The notes beneath the pieces are model-generated. The model made no database searches. It was given only the letters and a program-made list of their open reading frames with translations, and had not been told where the DNA came from. From NCBI GenBank assembly GCA_013396915.1, contig VWZL01002573.1, forward strand, positions 1,924,323-1,988,322: 64,000 bases of DNA, read 5' to 3'. A program made the position numbers and the translations under genes. This document shows, one piece after another, positions 1 through 11,326 of the stretch (position 1 is its first letter; every line of letters begins with the position of its first letter). Origin of the DNA: Stercorarius parasiticus (lineage: Eukaryota; Chordata; Aves; Charadriiformes; Stercorariidae).

Positions 1-59
1 CAGATTTAACCCATTCGGTATTAAACTGCTGACACACAAGTGTGCTAGAAGCAACTTAC

Positions 60-293
60 CAGGGCAGCTGAAGGTCACATCCCACACTGTAAATATCTTC
101 ACTGCCGTAACATCCTGAAGTAAAATCAGCAATATGTCCTGCTAGAAAACCACAATAACAACCGAAAGTATTAAAACTCTCTACCATTAACCGTTTTCCA
201 TGCAGCAACTGAATATTAACTACCGTAGTAAAACAAGAGCACAGCAAGGTGATATTTTGTGTTTCCATTAATCAGTAAGAGATTGAAGGTGGG
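60..293 (-). other. Possible minus-strand first coding exon, unidentified
   Basis: On the minus strand an acceptor-like CTCTCAG precedes base 293, and a good donor (CTG followed by GTAAGTTG) follows base 60. An ATG at 266-268 opens a frame that stays open to the donor, giving about 69 residues beginning METQNITLLCSCF. The predicted peptide is cysteine-containing but matches no family I recognise. The codons are AT-rich and look no different from the surroundings, so this may well be chance. The fragment lies at the window edge, so any following exon would fall outside it. The donor is the only strong element. Confidence 0.12.
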
Positions 294-3200
294 CTGAGAG
301 TAAATACTTGACAGTGGTAATACGTGAGACCATTTATTCAGTGATGAATAACATTGTTCATCTCAAATATCAATTAAAAAGGCCCTAAGTGATAGCAAAG
401 GAATACTGGCCCTGCATCATTAATTTTTTGTCAGCATTGCAGGAAGTGTATCAGCTAATCCTATTACTGCCATTTTTGAGTGTGCTGAATATTAGGGAAG
501 GGATGTTCATCTCACCGTACAGCTAGCCAATCTCAATCCCAGCACGTGCTCAAAGAAGTAACGCGAAATAAAAACAGTACGAGGTAAGAATGAAGTTTTC
601 TGGGCATGAATCTTCCCTCTTCTTCTTCCCATGAAGTCATGTTCACTCTGCAAAGTGAAGGTAATACTTGACAAGGTGATAACAGAGGTTGATCCCTCAC
701 GCATAGGCAACAAGCAGTCAGGCCCTCTCCAGTTGACCTGATCTGAAGGTATAGCCCATAGAGTTTTTTAATTTATTTTTGGAAAAAATGTGAGTCCCTT
801 TCCCTCTGAGTAGGACAAACAGCTCAGACTCGTAGTGACAAGTGACAGAGTCCGCCTAGGACATCCTTAGCTGGTATTAGTACCACAGTTTTGGAAAAAC
901 ACTGTGCCAGGAAAGAGTTACCAATATAGCACCAGAGACACCTCGCAAAAACCTCACTGCAGCTATGAAAAGGCCATCCACGTTACATTCAGGCATTCTT
1001 CCACGGAATTATATCAACTAACAGTTAGGTCTAGTCTCTTTATTTCTGCCTCAGATGCTCACTTACTGTAATTTTAATGTCTTTTTTTGTTTAACTGTAA
1101 TTTCAACTTTGTGTTTTACTGCTGTGTTGTTTCCACTTAAAGTTACATATTTATTCTCAATTAATTTATTTTCAGAGTTAATGGTCCTAACTCTTGTGAA
1201 GTCAACAGACAGAAGTACCAGAATCAGCTACTGAGATGAAGGATGTTTATGCAGTACGTGGGCCAACACAGTTTGAAGTTAGCACAAAAGGAATTTATGC
1301 AGGACTCTATACCATCATGACTATGGTTTAGAAGATGTTTTCTGATTTTGGCTAAAGCAAATAGCGAAGCAGATTATTATCTGAAGCTCTGGAATGTGGG
1401 AAGCACAATAAAAAGAGAGAACTCCCTTATTAAATTCCATTTCCTGTTTTGGGTTTACTGGACTTACCCTAAACCAAATTCTGCAGTCTCTTTGCAAGGC
1501 CCTATTATCCTCTTCCATGCCTTCTTCCATCTAAAGAATGAAAAAGTTCTTTTACATTTTTACTGGTGGGGGATGAAGAGTGAATTTGCTGTCCCTCTGC
1601 AGCCGGCAGAAGTTTTGGCTTCTAAAACAGAGAAGCCCAAGTCTCAAGTTTGCTCTTGCCCATGACGTTTTCTTTCCTTGGCCTCTGTTTCTAGAGGTGC
1701 ACACGGGAGATACCACCACGCCAAGAACAAACAATAGTGCATTAACCTCAGCCTTGGTAGAGGGAATGGGACAAGTGCCACCTTGCAGAAGCAGGAGAAA
1801 TGCCCCCTTCTATTCCCCTAGAATAGTTTTATGTAGAAGAGCTTTATGTATTTCCCAGCTCCAGGTGGAAGACAAACACTGGTTTATGCATGATTTTACA
1901 GTTGTCACATTTTCATCATTATAATGCGTATAAACATAAATCAATGATGTTGGAACCATTTTACCCTGGCTCCTGGGTGAAGTGGGTGGGTGAGGTGGGT
2001 GAAGCTGCTCCCAGTGACACGTGAACACATATTCCAGACAATATCTTAAAGGGAAGGTTAGCAGAGATCTCTGCCGACTGTCTCCATTTCGGGCTAAAGT
2101 CCCTTTGACCTGAATGAACATTTCATTTGAACTAAGGACTCCAGGATTAGACTCAAGGGAAGGGATTTCTTGCCCCTGGTTGCAGCCAGAAGTAGAAAAG
2201 CCAGAGATACATGAAAAATCAGGAAAACTTTTATGAACTGTGATGTATCACAAACTGGTTAAATTTCATTCTAACCAACACGAGCGGGAGGTGACAAGGA
2301 GAAGATATATCTGACTTTATTAGTTGATAACTTTTAGACATTAATGGAACTTTGTAAGAAAGGCAGAGCCACCTCAGGGTGTGTCAGGTGAATTATTTCC
2401 AGAATGAAGTGGAAATCTCATGGTAGAGGGCTGGTAGAGTTTGCTCTGAAATATGGTGTATGGTGAAGTTTAGCTGAAGTTTAGCTGAAGCTCCAAGAAA
2501 ATGGGGTCACTGTTAGTGAACCTATCGGTCTGTAAACACCAGGGAGGAGAAAACATTATTCCAGCTAGAGAGTGCTCTGGAGAGGAGAGAGTAGGAAAAA
2601 GAAAAAGCAAGTGGGTACAAATTAGTCATACAAGTATTTGCAATGTAAATTAAGAGAAGGTCTTCAAACAGCAGAGAACTGAGGCTGTGGTGCATCCTCA
2701 CTGCAGGAATGGAGGAGTCAGGACACCTACCTTATCTCAAGTTGTACCTAGCTAAATTTTGAAAAGTGATTAAGTGAAGTGCAGCAGCAGGTAGGGGGAC
2801 CTGAAGATCAGAAGTTCCCCACCAGCCTTGTTTCTCTGTCCCTACCCAGCCAGTTTCCCTCACCCCTGCTAAATACGTTGCTCAGCTATTAGCAGTCAAA
2901 CAATAACAAATGCCTGCTTGTTGGCACAAATCGCATCACAGCCAGAAACGTAGGAAAAAAAAAAAAAAGGTCAATAAATCTGAAGCACCAAAAAGTTAAA
3001 GTTGCTGGTTAGTAAGTAGTACCACGTTTGCAGCAGCTCCTGTCTTCCCAGCAGCTCGGTGCTCGTCTAGTGAGGCAGCTAACGAAACAGGAATTGGAGC
3101 GTTGTTCTTATGAGTCATTCTGTTTGGAAACCTTTACATGTCAAAAAAAAAAAAAAAGCCATGTGTTAAAAGTATCTCAGCCAAACATGTTATTTCTCTT

Positions 3201-5019
3201 AAATATACAACAAAACACAACTGTCCTCAAGGTAAATATCCTCTGTTTTATTACTTCAGATCACTTTTCAGTGCTGTAATCATGTCATTAGGATTGCAAT
3301 TCCTGACTTCAAAAGAAGCAACCATCTAACTATAAACTTCTGGTTTCCTGGTCTATTTTGTCTGTGTCACTTTGAGGGGGACAACCAGAGTTCAGTGGGT
3401 CTGAGCCTAGCACAGAAACCCATGGCAGTAGGCTCAAGTCTCCTCGTCCACGGTGTGTCCTAAGGAGACTCTCTTTCTCCTCAGCATTGCAATTTCTAAC
3501 AGATTTTCAGGCAACTCAGATCTTTCTTTGGTCTATAGGTAGAAATGAATTTAAATAATAAATCACTGAAATAATTCTTCTATAGGTCTTTATCAGGCCA
3601 CCATAGTGATGCCCAGGACCAGACTGCTTCTTAGCCTTTACTGCAACGTTTTGTACCTTACTGTGCAATATCCTTGAGGATAAAAACTCACAAACTTTTA
3701 GTTTACAGTTAGAACAGGGTTACGATGTGGGAATTCCAGTTGTTTTGTTTTCATAACTTTTTGCAATATGTTATGTTTTATTTTCACTGCCTCTGGAGCC
3801 AGGAAAGTTGCATCTGTCATGAGCAAAAAATATGATAGCGGAGACCAAAGAATAACAAAAATGCTTTCACACTGAGAGACCTCTCTCTATAATAACAGCA
3901 TTCATCAATAATGGTAATAGCAAGTGGCAGTAAGACTTAAGTGTCCTTAAACTACCTTTATGCCTCTGTATACAGTGATATTGTCCCGTCTTCAGACAAG
4001 GTTAGGGTCTCCTTTGTGGTAAGGCAGGTCTGGGCACTAGGCAGATAACGTCCCAGGTGGTCCAGATGTGGACAAAAGCTACATCAAGTGGTAAGGAACA
4101 TCTCCATAGACTAAATCGGTGCAGCATACCCCCAAAAGATGCTCAATGCTACTTTTAAACATCACAGCTCATGTTGGACTTGCCAGCCCTGACCTACCGT
4201 GGACGTGCAGACTAGAACTCCCATGGTCCCTAAATAATAATTTCATTATTTATTCTTTTTTAGGAATGAGATTGCAGATATAAAGATGATACCTCAAAAC
4301 CCTCTCTAAGTTATTTTTTACCTCTCTGTTGTATCTCTACAGTTGCTCTGTTTCCTGAGGTCAAATCGGTGGCAGTTTTAACTGCACTTACAAGGAATGT
4401 TGCTAAAATGGGCACAAAGTCCTAAACTCAACGTTTTCTTCATTATTTTGCAACTTTGGGAGCCTGCCAACATCGTTGCGAGATTTGGCATGCATTTACC
4501 TGGAAAGAATGAGAGACTTAATATTTCATTTCAGCTTTGCAAGGTTTTCTCCTCCCTACTTTCCCCCTAAAAAGAGCAAGCAGAGGAATCAGAAACATAG
4601 TCAAAGGGCAAGGACGGTCTCTCTGAGGTTGGTACTGATCAACACAGCTCACCAGGCTTCTGGGGAGCTCTCCTTGAAAGCAAGAGCAGCTCCATCACAA
4701 GTGACTGCCTCTTGGTGGGTAGCCCTTTCTCCGCTCTCTGTGAATTGTGGTCCACAGGGGATGTTTTTACCCTGCTCTTCAACCTAAGACCAGTTTGCTA
4801 CATGAGAGGTTCATCACGCTTGGACTTGGAAGTGTGACCTGTAAAAGCCAAGCTGATAACCTTACCTGCAGCCTAGTGCCTTTAAAGGCAGGTCTGTGTT
4901 TAACTCCTGTTTTAGACCTTTAACGCAGAAAATAATCCTCATACAGCGGCTACTCAGCGCTTGGAATCCATAGATGACTTTGTTTTGACACGTAAGCTTG
5001 CCAGGCAGCTAACAGAATT
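294..5019. other. Unique AT-rich non-coding DNA
   Basis: No gene, CR1 copy or RNA gene is recognisable here. The sequence is AT-rich with short A or T runs, for example at about 2954 and 3142. An 11-base unit repeats a little over twice at 2464-2490. The short open frames on both strands in 1.3-2.1 kb lie over each other and lack coding-like composition. Confidence 0.5.
2464..2490. repeat. Short tandem repeat, 11-base unit
   Basis: The unit TGAAGTTTAGC occurs twice in perfect tandem and is followed by a partial third copy. It looks like a small replication-slippage duplication in unique DNA. Confidence 0.7.
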
Positions 5020-5124
5020 TTGTTGGATATATACATTAACTATTTTAATGTAAAAGACTTTAACAGCCTCAAAAAGGGATGGAAATGGAGGTTGCCACTG
5101 CCCCCATCCTGCCCCAGTGACACC

Positions 5125-5211
5125 ATGGCAAGTTACGCTTCTCTTGGAGCTGCTTTTGCTCTGTGCCTGGGGCTGCTTCAAGAAGGACTTGGCTACACCC
5201 ACGTAAAGTGA
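5125..5211 (+). CDS. Short ORF with strong Kozak start and signal-peptide-like sequence
   Basis: The ATG at 5125 sits in a near-ideal vertebrate context (CACCATGG) and opens a 28-codon frame ending in TGA. The peptide begins MASYASLGAAFALCLGLLQE. A small polar start, then a hydrophobic stretch of about 13 residues, then a turn resembles a secretory signal peptide. A weak donor-like GTAAAG lies just before the stop, so the frame could instead be a first coding exon that splices onward. An AATAAA polyadenylation signal lies downstream at 5443-5448. An alternative longer frame begins upstream in the same phase at about 5020. I recognise no known protein. Short ORFs with a good Kozak do occur by chance, so this is a candidate only. 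Confidence 0.2.
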   Translation: MASYASLGAAFALCLGLLQEGLGYTHVK

Positions 5212-5442
5212 AAGCTTCCCGTTCGCTGGGTCAGATACAGGGCTCTGTGGGGTTGGGTTCCCTCTGGGAAATCACGACATCGAAGCCCGGTTTCTCACCG
5301 TGCGGGACCGTACTTACACAGTGAAGATGCTGCATGGATGCACGACACCCGAGCATCCTGCCTGGGCTAAACCGCAAGCAAAGGGGTGTCCACCATGGTG
5401 CCAAGGATTGGTGCCTCCTCCATGGGGACGCTTTAGCTGTTG

Positions 5443-5448
5443 AATAAA
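5443..5448 (+). terminator. Polyadenylation signal AATAAA (candidate)
   Basis: A canonical AATAAA follows the short ORF by about 230 bases, and T/G-containing sequence (GCATTTTGCTGG) follows it. It would be the natural 3' end of a small transcript covering 5.1-5.45 kb. The hexamer is common by chance in AT-rich DNA. Confidence 0.2.
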
Positions 5449-5824
5449 TGCATTTTGCTGGTTAGAATCGTGGAGCTGCGCTTCCCCCCTCTGTGATGTC
5501 TAACTTTCTCCATGCACCCTGCAAAAGACTCGCTAACTCCTATCTCAAGCTGCAGTAATCTAGCAAGCCTACAATTTAAGCGAAGCTATGTCAAAGCCCT
5601 TTTGTGGATCCGGCCTTCCCTCTGCAGCCGCCCTACTGAAAGGATTAAGCTATTTAGGAAATGAAGTACTGTTCACTGTGAATAAGGGTGTCAGATACCA
5701 GCCCCAAAGAAGTGATGTCTCAGTATATTTCAGTTTAATATTCTTATGTCAATGACACTGGTAGGAAATGGAAAAAAAGGTAAAAACTCTGTGAGGCGTG
5801 TAAAACGAGCGTGGACAAGGCAAT

Positions 5825-6140
5825 AGGAGTGTGACGGTAGGAACCGGCTGTGTATCAGCACAGGGGCTGGCACGGCTGTCACCGGGGCTGGCAGAAAACG
5901 CTCCCTACGGACCTGAAACGCTTCCAGCACTCCCCACCCCAAGAGTTAAATTTTGCCCTTCGCCTCAGCGGTATAAATCCCTAGCATTTTGACCCAATCC
6001 CATAAAAGCAAATCAGGGTAAGCGAGGCCGGGCTGCGGCCTTAGCAATCCTGCGGACCAACGCTGAGAAGAAGAGCCGGCGATAGCGGCGAGAGCAGCAG
6101 CTCCCGCCACGCTGGTGGCGGAATAGCACAGAGTCAGCCA
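5825..6140 (+). promoter_or_regulatory. TATA-like element with CpG-rich cluster
   Basis: A TATAAAT element at 5972-5978 lies inside a local CpG cluster. About 20 CpGs fall between 5825 and 6120 by hand count, against very few in the kilobases around it. The densest part is 6025-6120, just downstream of the TATA. A donor-like GGGTAAGCG lies at about 6016. Vertebrate promoters often retain CpGs in AT-rich surroundings, so this is a plausible small promoter. No transcript-like ORF follows directly. Confidence 0.25.
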
Positions 6141-6189
6141 GGGAGCAGCTGGGAGGGAGCCAGATGGGCAATGAAAGGGGCACAGCCAA

Positions 6190-7392
6190 GCTCCTCAAAA
6201 AATAGTTTTTTCATTGTAGGAAATTTTGCTAGGCACCCCCGACATCAAGTTGATTTATTTTCGTTTTTGCTCAAGCAGCAAAAAACATAAATGCTGCCGT
6301 TTTGCACAGAGAGGGATTTTTATTTTTTTTTTTTTTAAGTTGTTGTTGCAAGGCTGCGCTTAAAAGGGGGCTGGTATTAATCATCTCTACGTAAGGCAAG
6401 TTTAAAGGGGCATATCAAGCAATTATTTGGAGCAGCTGATGGGCAGTGGTTTATTTTGCTGGCTGGTGCTTTTTCGGAGCAGGTATCAAATGGGTCCACG
6501 TGGCATGAACAGAACATAGCTCCAGATGGGAGAGCAGTTCCCATCTTTTGCAGAGTAAATCTGCTGTTTGAGAGTATATTATATGACTGAAATTTTATAC
6601 ATATGACTTTGTTGGAGCTGAGATCTCTTCCTTTGAAAATGTGCTACAATAATAATTGCATTTACCAGTTGCCAGTCCTTCTCGCAAAACATTTTTTTGT
6701 TTGGATTGTGAAATTAATTGTCTCTAGCTAATATAATTAAAAACAAACACTTCTGATTTCAGCGGAGGGAAAGGGGAAGGGGGAAAAAAAAAAGCAGCAA
6801 ACTGCAGCCCTGATTTTCTATTGACAACAAGAAAGCTCTGCCATCCCTGAACTGTTTAATTATTGAAATGAACTGTAACAGTACACTGGATTGTTGCCGA
6901 GGTCACCGAGTAGTACTGGATGTCAAGAGGAAAGCAGCAGCTCCGAGAGCCCTCCAACGCCCCAGGCTCCGTCTAAAAACCCACACACTTTTTCTCAAGC
7001 ATTCAGCCCCTGATAGGTAGCCCGATAGCACGGCCTATTTGCTAGTATTACAGAGGTCCAACGGTGCTTGCTTGTTTTAAGACGAGCCAAACTATGCTCT
7101 GGTGACCACCGTGACGCTGTGATTCCCATGCCCTATCGCATTCCTGTTTCTCAGATCCCAGGCATTTTTTTTTTCCCCTACGTGCAGTCCAGGATGTAGA
7201 CAAATGAATTCCAAGTGACCTATGTGGGGGTGGACTCTTTGGAAACAAACAACAAAAATAAGATATCTCCTGTCCTCACTTTTTCATTTGCTTGTTCCCT
7301 GGATACAGTTTATTCGTGGCAATGAAATACACATTGTGTCTCTGGAGCTAGATCCAGCAGCAACATCTTTACCACCCCCTAACCTTGGCTGG
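6190..7392. other. AT-rich non-coding DNA, conserved-element-like
   Basis: No gene is visible. From about 6240 to 6760 the sequence has the look of a vertebrate conserved non-coding element: unique, AT-rich, with several homeodomain-type TAAT cores and a forkhead-like AAACAAACAC at about 6740. Conservation cannot be judged from one sequence. A-rich runs occur at about 6784, and T-rich runs at 6323 and 7166. Confidence 0.35.
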
Positions 7393-7532
7393 CTTTTTCT
7401 TTCCTTTTTTTCTTTCCTTTTTTTCTTTCCTTTTTTTTCTTTCCTTTTTTCTTTTCCTTTTTTTCTTTTCTTTTTTCTTTTCTTTTTTTCTTTTTTTTTC
7501 TCTTTCCTTTTTTTCTTTTCCTTTCTTTTCCT
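7393..7532. repeat. 140-base pure pyrimidine tract
   Basis: All 140 bases are C or T, arranged as imperfect repeats of CTTTTTT and TTCC units. It is low-complexity simple sequence, able in principle to form triplex (H-DNA) structures. Open frames across it encode only Phe/Ser/Leu runs on one strand and Lys/Glu/Arg runs on the other, and are artefacts of the repeat. Confidence 0.95.
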
Positions 7533-8090
7533 GATTTCCTATTTCAGCCTTTACAAAAGACATCTTGTTTAACGTTATCTGCTCCGTTGGAAGTCAGGCT
7601 GCCTTTTAAAGCCTATCATATCAAGGCTTGTTATTGATTTAAACGATTTATTTTTTTTTTCCTAGAAAAAGTTTAGGAAACTGGAATATTTAAAAAAAAA
7701 TGTTTGTACATCTCTGCAGTGGCAGCGGGAGCTGCTGTGCAAATAACCCCTGTGTATGCAGGGAAAGGGAAAAACTTCTTTTGAAACTTTCAACATGGAG
7801 AAAATCCTGTAGACACCAAAACTGCTAAAAAGAAATAAAACTGCAGTTGGGGAACAGACAATAAACATTTCAGATTGCTTTATGGCACACTATTACAGGC
7901 AACTATCTTGCTTAAGTAGGCATAACATTTTTCACAGTATATATTTAAGGTTTTATTATGCTTTGGATTAACAGCAGGAAACCGTTGCTCTTGAAGGGAG
8001 GGGAGAAATCATTTCTGCTAGTCCAGTGGCCTGGCAGGTAGCAAGAAACATTTAAAAATGGCCTGAGAAACTCACTATATGGTGAGGCAC
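7533..8090. other. AT-rich non-coding DNA
   Basis: There is no gene or repeat signature. Several T and A runs occur (about 7650 and 7691). The sequence forms the AT-rich shoulder of the CpG island that follows. Confidence 0.5.
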
Positions 8091-8160
8091 GAGCAAGAAC
8101 CAGCCTACCCCGATGCTCACGTGGACTGCACACACAGCCCACGAAAGGGAAAAGCGAGAA

Positions 8161-8580
8161 GTGACCCTTGGGACCAGTTCTGGCCCCGTTGGTTTCCGAG
8201 ACTTTTGCTGGGGCAACCTATGGAAGAGGCAGCCCTGCGATCTGGCGAGAGCAGCGCCTCGCGCAGACGGCGCTGGGAAGATGTTGTTTCTGCTCTCAGA
8301 CATCTGCGCCTCTCCCACCGCCGGCGCGCTTGAAGCATCAGCGAGCCAACTGGCAGCAGCCCCCTTGTTCTCACTATCAGTGTAAATGTTCTTGCTATTC
8401 GGTTCCTCACCGAAGTCGCTGCCTGATTTTCGGGCCAGACGTCAGACCGTTTGGGGCCACTGCAGCCTCTCCGTGGACCTCAGCCATCCTCCGGAGCGGC
8501 TCTCGAGGACAGCAAGCTATGCGGTGACATCTCCTCCCGAGCTGCCAACTCCCGCGAGCTTGAAACAATGGAACAAAGAA
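8161..8580. promoter_or_regulatory. CpG island
   Basis: A hand count gives about 29 CpG dinucleotides in 420 bases, close to what base composition alone would predict, whereas the surrounding DNA is strongly CpG-depleted. G+C is clearly above half by eye. This fits the usual CpG-island definition and suggests a promoter or another unmethylated regulatory element. GC-rich sequence continues at lower CpG density to about 8900. Overlapping ORFs in several frames (the longest 8451-8903 on the plus strand) are expected in GC-rich DNA, where stop codons are rare, and none resembles a known protein. SOX-like sites AACAATGG and GAACAAAG occur at about 8564-8578. No TATA element is seen. Confidence 0.5.
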
Positions 8581-8903
8581 TAACGGGAAAAGAACAGTCC
8601 ACAATAAGGCATCCAGCATTGTCCTGGATTCCCTTTGGCTTCGTTAAAATGAGTGACGTCCTTCAGTCCCGGGTGCACCAGACCTCTCCTGCTTCTGCAC
8701 AAAGCCCAGCCCAGCACCACAGAACCCGGCAAACAGCTCTGGGCACTTCTCACCAGCAACATGGCCACTCTCGGGCCCGAGCCCTACGTGGGGATACCAC
8801 CCTTCATCCGCTCCGTCCCTTGCTCCATTCCCACTCCTTGGGTCTGGGGCTTTGGTGGAAAGCGGGGACCCGCGCCCGCAAGCTGGCCACTCTCAAGACA
8901 TAA

Positions 8904-10096
8904 CGACCTGTAGCTATTTAGCTGTCCGAAGGAAATTAAAGAGGCCTTATTTTTTTATTCCCCACAGTGTGACAACTTGCCCTGTTCCCCAATCTGCTTT
9001 TACCTCCTCGTAAACGTACATGGGTTACCCTAGATGCTCCCACCAGCGGCTGGGCCCTCGTGGGCATGGGGGGAACAAAACCTTCCCTGGAATACGCGAA
9101 GTTTCCGCAGAGACACGAGGAGCTAATCTCTTTGTAAATTATGTGAATTGAAGTAAGTAATTTAACAGCTTATTCCCCCAGGTAGCCAGTGACCACTCTA
9201 TGTCCCTGTTATTTAATTTGACAGTTAACCTTTCGAAGGCTGGTAGTCATTTTAGATTAACTTGTATCTTAAAAATTGGTAAGCAATTTCCTTCTGGTTA
9301 GTTTTTTTTTTTTTTAATTGTTAGTTTCTCCACTTATTTCCAGTGGTCATCTCATCTACTAAATTTGTTCATCCTTTTACATGCATCACTTTGTGAGTCA
9401 GAGTTGGGGAGGGAGGAGGAGGAGGGGTTGCTAAGAAATTGGAAAACATTATTTAAGTAGGTAAGATGAAGTATTTGTGCCATAGTTTACAATTATAATA
9501 AAATAAATCTAGAAACTATTTCATGTATGAGAGCATGTACATTAGAAAAAATATTTCTATAACAGATAACCATCTTCTGAACACTAGAATGTTAGTAATT
9601 TGTCAGTTTTTCTTTTAATTAAAACTGTGAATATAGTTCATGCTCTGTTTGATTCAGTGTCAACATTTTGGATGGGGGCTAAAACTGATTTCCTCTTAAA
9701 TCTGTTGCATTTCTCAGGACAACTGATGAAGTGTGCCTTTAACATTAAGCTCTTGAACCCATGAGGTTTGCTTGTTTCAAGATCAGTAAATCAACAGATA
9801 TTAGAGTAATAGCTCTGATAAGACTCAAGACTTCTAACACTTCTGTAAATGCTCTCTTTACCAAAACTGCATTCATTTTTCCTTTCAGACAACCTGGTTT
9901 AATTCATTGCATCATTACCAAGTTGGTCCACTGTAAAATGAATTAAAATTATGCCACTTAAACCAGTTTCATTCTCAATATTTTCCTCAATGCGACCCAT
10001 CAAACATTTAAAGTGTTTAATTTTTTTTTTTTTAACACCACAAAAATATGTCTGATCTTTATCCAAATAATTTTTTTAAATCATTGTTATTTTCAG
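8904..10096. other. AT-rich non-coding DNA downstream of the CpG island
   Basis: There is no gene or CR1 copy. The stretch from about 9130 to 9700 is AT-rich with many TAAT-type cores and short poly-T runs (about 9302, 10020). A small GGA-rich simple repeat lies at about 9410-9427. Confidence 0.45.
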
Positions 10097-10200
10097 TCTT
10101 CCTCTGGGGGAATACATAAACGTGCCTGAGTTGAGGGTATATCTCCCAAAGTAATACTAGGTATTAACCAGGAAAGGGCTCCAGCGACACCTTTGCCAGG
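10097..10200 (+). ncRNA. Candidate exon of a plus-strand non-coding transcript
   Basis: This 104-base segment is flanked by two good splice signals. A T-rich tract ending ATTTTCAG precedes base 10097, and GTAAGTGCG follows base 10200 after GCCAGG. All three frames contain an in-frame stop; the longest runs 18 codons (starting LPLGEYINV) before stopping. If spliced, it is therefore non-coding or the end of a coding region. It lies about 1.5 kb downstream of the CpG island and in the same direction as a transcript leaving that island, which would make it a natural second exon. No transcript evidence is available. Confidence 0.27.
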
Positions 10201-10704
10201 GTAAGTGCGACTGGTTTTGACCTTTCTTCAGTTATTTTAGTCCCTCAAAATGTAATCACTGTAAGAAAAGTGCTGATTCAAAGAATTTATATACCATTTA
10301 AAGTCAGCATCCACCAAAAAGCACCTGCTGGGTTATGGCCCACGCACCATAGGACGCTCGGGAGGTCTGTGCTCACCTCTTCCCACCAGCCAACTCTGCA
10401 GCGGGCACACACATGGTGTCCGTACGTGTTACAGAACTGGCCTCAAAATCTGCCTAACTCACACAAAATACAAGTGGATTTACATGGGGAGGAGGGGGGA
10501 AGAATTTAGATAGAAGATTGTCTGTTAGAGGAGTGATTGTCATTGATTTCTAAGAGTGCCTCCAACTCAGCCTCTGGGCCAGGTAATATTCAGCAGAAAC
10601 CACTGTGGAAGTTTGCTACGGAAGATCTGGGTGAGTTAGGAGCCCCAGCCCTCCTGCCTAACTCGAGAACCTCATTCCACTCCAGTAACATATGAAAAAG
10701 GAGT

Positions 10705-10893
10705 TCAAACTGGGGCTCGGTCCAGGGAGGACCGGGAAAAGCTTATTTCATCAGTTGCCAGTGCTGAGTACATTTGCTGCGGTGGCTGAGGAGGAGGAGG
10801 AGGATGAGGGTGTGCCACAGAGGCAGCTGCAGGACTAGGAGCAGCCTGGGTGCACTTGATGTAGATGTTGAAGCAAAGGCCAATGTTTTCCTT
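10705..10893 (-). CDS. Candidate terminal coding exon, proline-rich C-terminus, unidentified
   Basis: On the minus strand a branch-point-like CATTAAC and acceptor GCAG precede base 10893. The frame then runs 62 codons to TGA at 10707-10705. It begins KENIGLCFNIYIKCTQ, passes through an alanine/proline-rich part with six His/Pro residues then QPPQQ, and ends SFSRSSLDRAPV. The frame is also open upstream to an ATG at 10962, and a second acceptor (CCTTATAG) lies near 10948. It is phase-compatible with the candidate exon at 11327-11349. The proline run comes from a CCT-type microsatellite-like stretch, which weakens the coding argument. I cannot assign a family. Confidence 0.22.
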   Translation of the reverse strand, partial: KENIGLCFNIYIKCTQAAPSPAAASVAHPHPPPPPQPPQQMYSALATDEISFSRSSLDRAPV

Positions 10894-11326
10894 CTGCGTT
10901 AATGTGAATGCATGAATAAATTTATTGCTATAAGGAGGATGACCACAGAATATGATATGCATTGGGTATTACAGACCGCATCTCCATGCTTTTGTGCCAG
11001 GCTCATCTCCCACTCCTTCGCCACAGTGAAGCTGCGTTAAGCCATGCAGAGAGTGGAAGTATCCATCACACTTCCCAAAAACACTCATAACTTACCATAT
11101 TTAGCTTCAAACTTTAGTTCCTTCTACCTTGCCTATTTTAATAAATACTCGTGGCACTCAATAAAATTAAAACATCAATGAACAAAACAGATCCATATGA
11201 AATTTTCCCTAGTGATTTGGAACGGAGAGGAAGCACATCTGGCACAGGAGAGTCATGTTGCTAAGTACGCTCAACTTCCCCACTGATAGGTGAGTACGGT
11301 GATAATCTAATTTATCTGTAACGTAC

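Noticed and set aside
7222..7572. 116-codon ORF and opposite-strand lysine-rich ORF
   Set aside because: They are translations of the pyrimidine tract and contain only repeat-derived residues.
8451..8903. 150-codon ORF across the CpG island
   Set aside because: GC-rich DNA lacks stops, overlapping frames of similar size exist on both strands, and no family resemblance is seen.
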